A stretch of DNA of 64,000 nt. Origin: CAVVZJ01 sp963752755 (GTDB lineage Bacteria > Planctomycetota > Planctomycetia > Isosphaerales > Isosphaeraceae). The translations under genes and the position numbers were made by a program. A model generated the notes under the pieces. It searched no databases. It had not been told where the DNA came from and saw nothing but the letters and a program-made list of their open reading frames with translations. Location of the stretch: contig CAVVZJ010000014.1 in assembly GCA_963752755.1 (NCBI GenBank), forward strand, positions 1 through 64,000, given 5' to 3'. Position 1 is the first letter of the stretch. Each line of letters begins with the position of its first letter. This document shows positions 47,999 through 55,170 of this stretch, piece after piece.

Positions 47999-48050
47999 TA
48001 AAACTACATGCCGGCCCCAAAAACTACAGGACGGCAAAAAACTACAAAGC
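47999..48050. repeat. right end of the transposon with three direct repeats
   Basis: Three copies of A(3-6)CTACA, with ACTACA at 48003-48008, 48023-48028 and 48041-48046, spaced 20 and 18 bases. The outermost copy is the complement of the left terminus. Likely an array of transposase-binding sites. Confidence 0.55.
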
Positions 48051-49190
48051 CGGCGAGGAAGCGGGCCGACCCGTCGCACATGCCGATGATGATCCCGCCG
48101 GGGTGCTTGCTGTTGGCATAGGGCAGGCCACCCTCGACCCCGCCGTCGCGAGAGCCGTCGTTGATGCCCGAGTAGCTTCCCTTAATGTTCGCCTTCACCC
48201 AGTCGGGGCCATCGTACTTGCCACCGGAGGGCATCAGACGCCCGTTGAAACACTGGAACGGTGTGCAGCCCGATGGCGGCTGCGGGCAGACGCTCTCCGA
48301 CATCATCAGGCCGACGAATCGCGGATGCGCCGCGGCCCAGTTGGTCGGCACCAGGCGCCCCTGCTGCGGGTCGGCCGGGGAGGCGCCGCCGAAGATGTTC
48401 TCACTGATCAGAACCGTGTTGGCCAGACCATCGGTGATCGTGGCCGTTGTCTGGAACATATCCCAGGGGGCTCGCCGCGCCACCGTCCCCTGGAACATCG
48501 CGGCCGTCTTGCGGAAGACGACCGGGTTGCCGCCCTGCTGAGGCGACCCCAGGGTGATCAGCGTCGCCGTGCCACCGGGGCACCAGCCGAGGCCGTTGTA
48601 GCCGTCGGCATGCCAGAGCGTCAGGCCGAGGTTGACCCCATAGGAGAGGTTGCCCTCACCGACCATGACCGTGTCGTCGTCCGGGCAACGCAGGACTGCC
48701 AGGTCGGTGCTGGAGATCACGTCGTTCGTCGGCTTGGTGCCGTCGTCGCCCGGACGCCCCTTGTCGAAATAGACGCGATGGCGGTTGAAGTCATTGTAAA
48801 GCGTCGGCTGGTCCAGGTGCGGCAGGAGATCGACCACCCAGCTATACAGCGGACCGATGTCTGAGAGCGAACCGTTGGAGCCCGCCGGCAGGAACTGCCC
48901 GAAGTTTCCACCATTGAACGAGCCCATCACCGACTGGCTGATGTCGCCCGAATCGAGAGCGCCTGGGGATTCTCACCCCAGGTCGTCGCGTTCGGCAGCT
49001 TCTGCTGGATGTTCAGATAGGCCTGCATCGCGAGGCCGAGGTTCTTCACGTTGTTCGCACACTGCGTCCGCCGGGCAGCCTCCCGCGCCGAACTCAGCGC
49101 CGGTAGGATCAAGGCCATCAGGATGCCAATGATCGCGATCACGACCAGCAACTCGACGAGCGTGAAGCCGCGTCGATCGCAGACTCTCAT
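48051..49190 (-). pseudogene. 5' part of the split DUF1559 gene
   Basis: Prepilin-like start RRGFTLVELLVVIAIIGIL, REAARRTQCANNVKNLGLAM, then the DUF1559 body (LGLTLWHADGYNGLGW; AATITDGLANTVLISEN-type segment) to KHPGGIIIGMCDGSARFLA, where the transposon begins. A second lesion near 48935, about two additional bases, separates WGENPQAL from the rest. The original C-terminus is at 42572-42691. The next gene upstream is a close paralogue. Confidence 0.88.
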
Positions 49191-49364
49191 TGGGGGGCTT
49201 GCATGGCTCGTTCTGCCTTGCCTGAAGTGCCTGACGACATGGACGCCTGAATGGAGGTCTCGAAACTATCCAGACACGTCCACCGGAGTCAAGAAGGAAA
49301 TCTTTTGTGGAATTATAAGGCAATCATAATCATTCACAGGCCCGCATCTTTCGTGACGCGTCGT

Positions 49365-50606
49365 TCAGTCGTCCGTGAGCAACGTGGCGTCGATCGCCGG
49401 CTGCCGGTAGGCCCACGGACGCGACTCGCCCGCCGGCGTGAGGAGCCTGGCCCAGACGGCGCCGTCGATGTCATCCGTGAGGAAGCGTGTCGAGCCGTCG
49501 CACATCCCGACCACGATTCCCCCTGGATGCAGGCTGTTGGCGAACGGCGAGGTTCCCTCGGGCATGCCCTGCCGTGCCCCGGCGTTGATCGCCGACATCG
49601 TCCCGATCGGGTTCGCCCGCGCCCAGTTCGGCCCGACCCGGCCGTCCCGGCCCGACCGCGAGCAGTCGAACACCCCCTTCGCCTCACAGATCGCCCCCGA
49701 CCCGATGAAGCCGACAAACCGCGGATGCGCGGCCGCCCAGTTCAAGGGCACCTTGGCCCCCGTGGCCGGGTCGTTCGGCGACGCCCCGCCCAGCACATTC
49801 TCCGCGATCAGGACCGTCGTCGCCAGGCCATCGGTGATCGTGGCCGGACGGTGGAAGAGGTCCCAGGGCGCACCGCCGCCCGCCGTCCCCTGGAACATGA
49901 CGGCCGTCTTCCGGAACGCCTCCATCCCTCCGCCCTGCTTCGCGGTCCCCCACCGGAACCCCGCCGGCCGACCACCGCGCCGGTTTGGCTCCCAGCTCTG
50001 ACCCTGGATGCCGTCACCTTGCCAGAGGGCGAACCCCATGTTGGCAGCGTAGGATAGGTTCCCGGCCCCGAGAAACACCGTGTCGTCGTTCGGGCATCGC
50101 AGGATCGCGATGTCCGTCTGCCCGATCAGAGCGTTGGTCGGCCGGCTCGGATTGCCGCCGGGGCCACCGTCGTCGAAGTAGACCCGGTCGCGCTCGAAGG
50201 CGTTGTCGAGACCCTGCATATCGATTCCCGGCAGGATGTCCACAACCCAGCTCCGCAGCGGTCCGACGTCCGTCGGCGCGCCCGCCATCTCCGCCGGTCG
50301 AAACATCCCGAAATCCGGCCGGTTGAAGCTCGCGATGATCGACTTCGACGCATCTCCCGTCGCCAGTGCCCGCGGGTCCTCGCCCCAGGTCGTGGCGTTG
50401 GGGAGCCGATTCTTCTGGTTCAGGTAGCTCTGGAGGGCGAAGCCGAGGTTCCTCACGTTGTTGAAGCACTGCGTCCTCCGACCATGGCCACAACTCGACG
50501 TCAGAAGCGGCGGCACCATCGCCAGGCCGAGGCCCACGACCGCGATCACCACCATCAGGTCCCGGATTGTGTAACCGCGTCTTTCTCGGGAACAGGCACC
50601 CGACAT
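49365..50606 (-). CDS. DUF1559 protein with unusual prepilin motif
   Basis: The leader RERRGYTIRDLMVVIAVVGL replaces the usual GFTLxE by GYTIRD, with Asp for Glu at +5. The rest is typical: RRTQCFNNVRNLGFALQSYL, PNATTWGEDPRALATGDAS, and the end LHPGGIVVGMCDGSTRFLTD followed by GAVWARLLTPAGES. 413 residues. It shares long stretches with the split gene next to it, so the two arose by tandem duplication. ATG 50606 with GGAGGGG upstream. Confidence 0.88.
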   Translation of the reverse strand: MSGACSRERRGYTIRDLMVVIAVVGLGLAMVPPLLTSSCGHGRRTQCFNNVRNLGFALQSYLNQKNRLPNATTWGEDPRALATGDASKSIIASFNRPDFGMFRPAEMAGAPTDVGPLRSWVVDILPGIDMQGLDNAFERDRVYFDDGGPGGNPSRPTNALIGQTDIAILRCPNDDTVFLGAGNLSYAANMGFALWQGDGIQGQSWEPNRRGGRPAGFRWGTAKQGGGMEAFRKTAVMFQGTAGGGAPWDLFHRPATITDGLATTVLIAENVLGGASPNDPATGAKVPLNWAAAHPRFVGFIGSGAICEAKGVFDCSRSGRDGRVGPNWARANPIGTMSAINAGARQGMPEGTSPFANSLHPGGIVVGMCDGSTRFLTDDIDGAVWARLLTPAGESRPWAYRQPAIDATLLTDD

Positions 50607-50844
50607 GACCCCTCCGGCCGGATTCGACGCCAGGACGTGAGACGGGGTGGTAACACCTCCCATCTTACAATCGTCGGACAACCTCGGTCAACCGTCCGAG
50701 ATCCGGCTCCGTGACGATGGCAGGGTCGGGGGGTGCTGGCGGCACCTTTGCCCAGGCCAGGAGGAGAAAATGTCTTCATCCCTCTCCCCTGGCGGAGCGG
50801 CAGCCTGGCGAGTCCGTGGGATTCCACGGCGACGTGGCCGGCTC

Positions 50845-52020
50845 TCAGGCCGGCACCGACCAGCAGTTCCGCTTGAACCAGGCCGCGGCAAGCGCCTGCC
50901 ATTTCCGGTAGGCCAGGCGTTCCCAGTCGAAGGTTGCCTGGAGCCGCGGCCGGTCGTCGATCGCCTGGATGACGAAGTGGCGGAGATGGGCCAGACAATG
51001 CACGATATGATCCGTCGTGGCATCGGGATCGTCGGGGGGCACGACATGCGCACCGCGGAAGCGGCCGAAAAGCCCTTCGGTCGCCGCCTGTCGGGCGAGG
51101 AAGACGGGCGTGCCGCAGGCCAGGGCTTCGAGGATCGGGATTCCGAACGCCTCGAAGTCCGACATCAGGATCAGGCCCGCGCTCTCGGCATACGCCAGCC
51201 TCAGCGTGGCCTCATCGACATAGCCGCGCAGGTCGATCGCATGCCGCAGCTCGCGCGGAATCAAGGCCAGGGACTGGTCGCTCTTGTTGCCGATGACCAC
51301 CAGCCGCAAGCCCGGTCGACGCCGGACCAGCCTCCCGAAGACCGCCAGCACACGGTCGAACCGCTTGCGGGGCTCGACCAGATCGCCGACGAAAAGTAAC
51401 TGCTCGCGACGCTTGATCGGCCCGGCACGGAAGGCGCGGAAGTCGCAGCCGAGGGGGACGTGCAGGCAGTGATTCCGGCCCGGCGCCAGGGCCTGAAGTC
51501 GCGTCCGCTCATCGGGCGAGTCGCAGAAGACGACGTCGGCCCGCGCGATCGTTTGTCGATGGACGGAGGTCGTCCGCTCCTCCTGCGCCGGCGACATCGG
51601 CACGGTCCAGGTCGGCTGGTCGTGCGGCGTGTAGGCGAGCGTCACGCGGTCGTCGAGGGCGTCGAGCAGGGCGCCGTTGGTCGCACCGTTGGCGAAGCAG
51701 AGGCACTCGACAGCGTCCCAACCGCCCCGGCGGACCAGGGCCGGCAGGTCGTCGCTCAGGGCGTCGAGGGTCGCGTCGCCGAGCCGTCCCCGACCGACGT
51801 GAACGGGCATCCCCCGCTCGCGGCCGAAGCGGACGACCAGGTCGGTGTTCCTCGGGTAGAGGTCGTCGATCGCGTACTCGAACGCGATCCGGTGCGCCAG
51901 CCTCGTCGATAGCTCGAAGAGCGCCCGGCCGATCCCGGAGTACATCTGGTTCGACGAGGAGAGGGCGACCAGCACCCGCATCCGGGGCGCATCGTTCCGG
52001 CTCGGGACGGGGAGATGCAT
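50845..52020 (-). CDS. glycosyltransferase family 4-like
   Basis: N-terminal Rossmann part RVLVALSSSNQMYSGIGRAL; second domain REQLLFVGDLVEPRKRFD and the nucleotide-sugar site ILMSDFEAFGIPILEALACG with the E-x7-E pattern of GT4 enzymes. About 391 residues. It transfers a sugar to a polysaccharide or glycolipid in the cytoplasm. GTG at 52059, overlapping the preceding stop, is an alternative start. First of three genes on the minus strand with the same theme. Confidence 0.85.
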   Translation of the reverse strand: MHLPVPSRNDAPRMRVLVALSSSNQMYSGIGRALFELSTRLAHRIAFEYAIDDLYPRNTDLVVRFGRERGMPVHVGRGRLGDATLDALSDDLPALVRRGGWDAVECLCFANGATNGALLDALDDRVTLAYTPHDQPTWTVPMSPAQEERTTSVHRQTIARADVVFCDSPDERTRLQALAPGRNHCLHVPLGCDFRAFRAGPIKRREQLLFVGDLVEPRKRFDRVLAVFGRLVRRRPGLRLVVIGNKSDQSLALIPRELRHAIDLRGYVDEATLRLAYAESAGLILMSDFEAFGIPILEALACGTPVFLARQAATEGLFGRFRGAHVVPPDDPDATTDHIVHCLAHLRHFVIQAIDDRPRLQATFDWERLAYRKWQALAAAWFKRNCWSVPA

Positions 52021-52052
52021 GGCCTCATCTCGCTCCGGGAGACGTGATCGAG

Positions 52053-52433
52053 TCAGCACGCTTCCGCCCGCTTCTCGGACGCCGGGAAGGGGACGGAGGC
52101 GCGCGAGTCGCTGCCGAGCGATTCCAGGCGATCCTCCAGCGAGGCGACCCGTCGGACGAGAGCGACGTAGTCCCAGCCGAAGGCGATCGTCGCCTGCAAC
52201 TGCTCGTTCAGGTCATCGTGGCGACGGGTCAGCTCGTCGAGATTCGCCCTCAGACCGGCGTCGGTCCGATCGGCGGCGTCGAGGCGATCGAGGATGGCTT
52301 GATAAAGGACCACCTGCCGCTGGAAGATCGGCCGGAGCACCCGCCTCAACGCCCGTCGGGTGAAGACGAGCGGCCGACGCAGACCCCTCGGGTTCTCGCA
52401 GCCGGCATCGTAGAAGGCCAGTTCAGTCATCAT
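52053..52433 (-). CDS. small coiled-coil protein in the glycosyltransferase cluster
   Basis: 127 residues with a predicted coiled coil (LYQAILDRLDAADRTDAGL; LNEQLQATIAFGWDYVALV; RVASLEDRLESL). Such coiled-coil proteins often accompany methyltransferase or glycosyltransferase genes of surface polysaccharides. No family assigned. Confidence 0.6.
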   Translation of the reverse strand: MMTELAFYDAGCENPRGLRRPLVFTRRALRRVLRPIFQRQVVLYQAILDRLDAADRTDAGLRANLDELTRRHDDLNEQLQATIAFGWDYVALVRRVASLEDRLESLGSDSRASVPFPASEKRAEAC

Positions 52434-52478
52434 CGGACGGTCTCCCCGGGGGATAAGACCGGAAGATTCCCATTCTTT

Positions 52479-53764
52479 TCAGGCACACTCGCGCCACGAT
52501 TCCTGGATCAAAACCCGCGACAGCCGCTCGGCGAGCAGGGCCATCCGGTACGCCTCGTCGGGCCGACCGCCGCCGTCGCGTGGCCGTTCGGCAGCGTCAC
52601 CGAGGGTCCGCTCGATCCGCGTTATGAGGACGTCAAGATGGAAATCATGCTGGATCGCCGATGCCAGCCGCCGGCCGATCGGCTCCAGATCGATCGACCC
52701 ATCCATCACCGCCGCGAACGTCCGGGCGAACGCCTCTGCCGTCCGGGCGCCTTCAGGACATGGACTCCGTGCACGAACCACTCGGCATTGCCACAGACCC
52801 GCGTCATCACCGGCACGCAGCCCCGGGCCGACGCCTCCAGGGCCACGAAGCTGAACGGCTCCCGCGGCCGGGTCGGGAAGGCGAGCAGGTCGTAATCGCC
52901 GAAGCTCGCCTGCAACTCGGCCTGCGGCACGGCGCCCTTCAGGGTGACGAGGTCCCGGAGCCCGCGGGCCAGGATCAGGTCGGGGAAGTAAGGATCGACG
53001 ACGTTTCCGTAGATCTCCACACGAAAATGTTTGTGGCCTTGATCTCTCAGCAAGGCGGCCGACTCGATGACGAGGTCGATCCCCTTGTCGCCGCGCCGGT
53101 CGATCTGACCGGCCGCGGCGGCGATCCGGAGCTGGCCGCCTTCGAGATAGCCCTCGCGAGGCGGAGGGATCGGCCCGGCAAACCAGTTGGGCACCACCTC
53201 GACCGCATCCCCGAGTCGAACCCCTCCGGCCTCGATCTCATCGACGAGCTGCTGGCTGCACGCCAGGAACCGTCCGCCTCCGAGCAATCGCTCGAACTCC
53301 CGGGCATAGGTCGGCACGAGCGCCCCGGCCGACCGGCAGAGCATCAAGGGGAGGTCGTCCATGAGGTGCCAGACCCACGGCACCCTGAGATACTCCAGGC
53401 AGGCCATCAATCCCAGGCCGCCGACACCCGCCAGCATCCAGGCGTAGGCCACATCAGGCCGGAAGCCGTCCAGCTCATCCAGCAAGGCGTGGACGTTGGC
53501 GGCGTCGATCCGGTGCGATTCCGACTGGGTCAGATAGGCGGTGACCGGCTGGCTCTTCTCGAAGAGGTACGGACTCCAGATCTCGGCCAGCCTCAGCCTC
53601 CGCGACACGCCCGGCTCGGTCGGCACTGGCCGTCGCGGGGCGGAGGTCAGCACGCGGACCTCATGCCCCCGCGCCCGCAACGCCTCGACGGCCTGGCGGC
53701 AGCCCAGCTCGTAGCCGCCGATCATGTCGGGCGGGTAGAGGTTGCTCAGGACCAGGATCTTCAC
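52479..53764 (-). CDS. glycosyltransferase family 4-like, one frameshift
   Basis: GTG start at 53764 with GGAGG upstream: KILVLSNLYPPDMIGGYELG, the standard GT4 N-terminus. Donor site features are AAAAGQIDRRGDKGIDLVIE and FPTRPREPFSFVALEASARG. The frame breaks near 52745, after VHVLKAP; the terminal helices (RTAEAFARTFAAVMDG ... RVLIQESW) follow in the next frame, and restore the usual length, about 428 residues. Confidence 0.8.
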
Positions 53765-53903
53765 ACCGCGGCCTCCGTCTTCCTTGACCCGGTCGGGCGC
53801 GCCATCGATCCCGTCTTCGCGGGCGTTCCTTGCCCGGGACGTTCGGGAAGCTCTCTGTAGCAAAGCCCGCCTGATCGGTCAACGGTGATCGGCCGGCTCC
53901 GAT

Positions 53904-55127
53904 TCAGAGGCGAATGTAGAGGCCATGATCCTCGAAGTACTTCACGAACCGGTAGGAGATCACGAAGAAGACCGCCAGGCCGACCAGGCACCACCAGACC
54001 GGCGAGTCCTTCGGCACGACCTCATGCACGGCATTCTCGACCGCGTGGTGGATGACATACGCCGCCAGTGGGTTCCGGCCCAGCGTCCGGAAAACCCCGA
54101 TCCGCAAGGGGCCGAGGTCGCTGGCGAGGATGAACAGGCCATAGAGGGCAAACGCGAAGCCGGTCGAAAACAACGTGAACGATGGGCTGACGATCCGCTT
54201 GTCCATCCTCCAGTAGTTGGCGCCGCGCTTCTCTTTCGGCGGCGGCGCCATGAACGGCGGTTCGGCCAGCATCGAGGAAACCGGTCGCGCCTGGGCATTC
54301 CGCCAGGGCGGAATGACGGGCGAGGCCGCAATGCCGTCCTGACCCGGCAGCGAGGCGGGGGGCACGTCGTAAAGCCGCGTCAGGCAAGACAGGCCATAGC
54401 CGAGCAGCATCAACGCCAATCCCCAGCCGAGCATGCGTCCCGACGCCCGTCCCGGCCCGAGGTTCATCCAGGCGTCGAAGGCCAGCGTCCCGGCGAGCAT
54501 CGGCACCGACCACATCAGGAGCCCGAAGAAGCCGCCATCCCAGGCGCGGTGGCCAGCAGCGCCCCAGAAGGCATCGAAGCCGTTGGGGCGACCGTGGACG
54601 AAGTCGTAGTTGAACCCATAAGAGATCAAGCCATGAATGATCAGCAGGGCGATCATCGTCGCTGCCCGGACCCGCGGACCTGCGGCGATCACGGGCAGGA
54701 TCAGGATCTGTGCCAGGCCGATGATCGCGAGCACTTCCCAGAGGTTGGCCTTGAGAAGCCGGGCGATGAACTCGCGCACACCCTCGGCCGTCATCTCGTT
54801 CCAGGACGTGAACCGATCATCAAACCCGTACATGACCAGCGATACCAGGACCAGGGCCAGGCTCCGCCAGATCACGCGGCGGTAGGCCGTCCAGGTGCCG
54901 AGTTCGGGAATCCGACGGAGGATCGTGAGCCGGTAGGAGAAGCCGCAGGCGAACATGAAGCTGGGCATGATCGAATCGGCATAGCTAAAGTGCGTATTGT
55001 TGTGCTTCAGCACCTGGTGGATCAACTCCATGCCGCCCAGGAAGTTGACCACGAACATGCCCGCGACCGTGTAGCCGCGGAACTGGTCCATCGATTCAAT
55101 CCGGCCCTTGGCCGCAAGGGAGCTCAT
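53904..55127 (-). CDS. DUF5009/heparan-acetyltransferase-like membrane acyltransferase
   Basis: Opening RIESMDQFRGYTVAGMFVVN is the family signature (D-x-F/LRG); about ten hydrophobic helices follow (LALVLVSLVMYGF, EVLAIIGLAQILILPVIAA, FALYGLFILASDL). NPLAAYVIHHAVENAVHEVV near the end corresponds to the conserved C-terminal region. 407 residues. Such proteins acetylate sugars across the membrane; the context next to glycosyltransferases supports polysaccharide modification. Confidence 0.82.
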   Translation of the reverse strand: MSSLAAKGRIESMDQFRGYTVAGMFVVNFLGGMELIHQVLKHNNTHFSYADSIMPSFMFACGFSYRLTILRRIPELGTWTAYRRVIWRSLALVLVSLVMYGFDDRFTSWNEMTAEGVREFIARLLKANLWEVLAIIGLAQILILPVIAAGPRVRAATMIALLIIHGLISYGFNYDFVHGRPNGFDAFWGAAGHRAWDGGFFGLLMWSVPMLAGTLAFDAWMNLGPGRASGRMLGWGLALMLLGYGLSCLTRLYDVPPASLPGQDGIAASPVIPPWRNAQARPVSSMLAEPPFMAPPPKEKRGANYWRMDKRIVSPSFTLFSTGFAFALYGLFILASDLGPLRIGVFRTLGRNPLAAYVIHHAVENAVHEVVPKDSPVWWCLVGLAVFFVISYRFVKYFEDHGLYIRL

Positions 55128-55170
55128 ACCAGGTCCTCGTCGTTCGCGTCGTGGGAAATGCGTCCGGGCT

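Larger units (their letters stand above)
42692..48050. mobile_element. 5.36-kb transposon with SWIM-domain transposase and passenger genes
   Basis: The 10-bp sequence CGGCGAGGAA flanks the element on both sides (42682-42691 and 48051-48060) in direct orientation, inside a DUF1559 gene that rejoins in frame on removal. The ends are inverted repeats GCTTTGTAG-x-TTTTT (42693 on, and complement of the bases up to 48050). Inside are the split SWIM transposase (42765-45769), a nested IS (43526-45172), an RHH regulator and two coupled passenger genes. Without the nested IS the element is about 3.7 kb. The lower GC of the right half marks foreign origin. Confidence 0.85.

Noticed and set aside
42692..48050. 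Tn7-like transposon
   Set aside because: Repeated boxes at the ends suggested it, but no TnsA/B/C-like genes are present, and the target duplication is 10 bp, not 5; the transposase is a DDE_Tnp_1 type with a SWIM finger.
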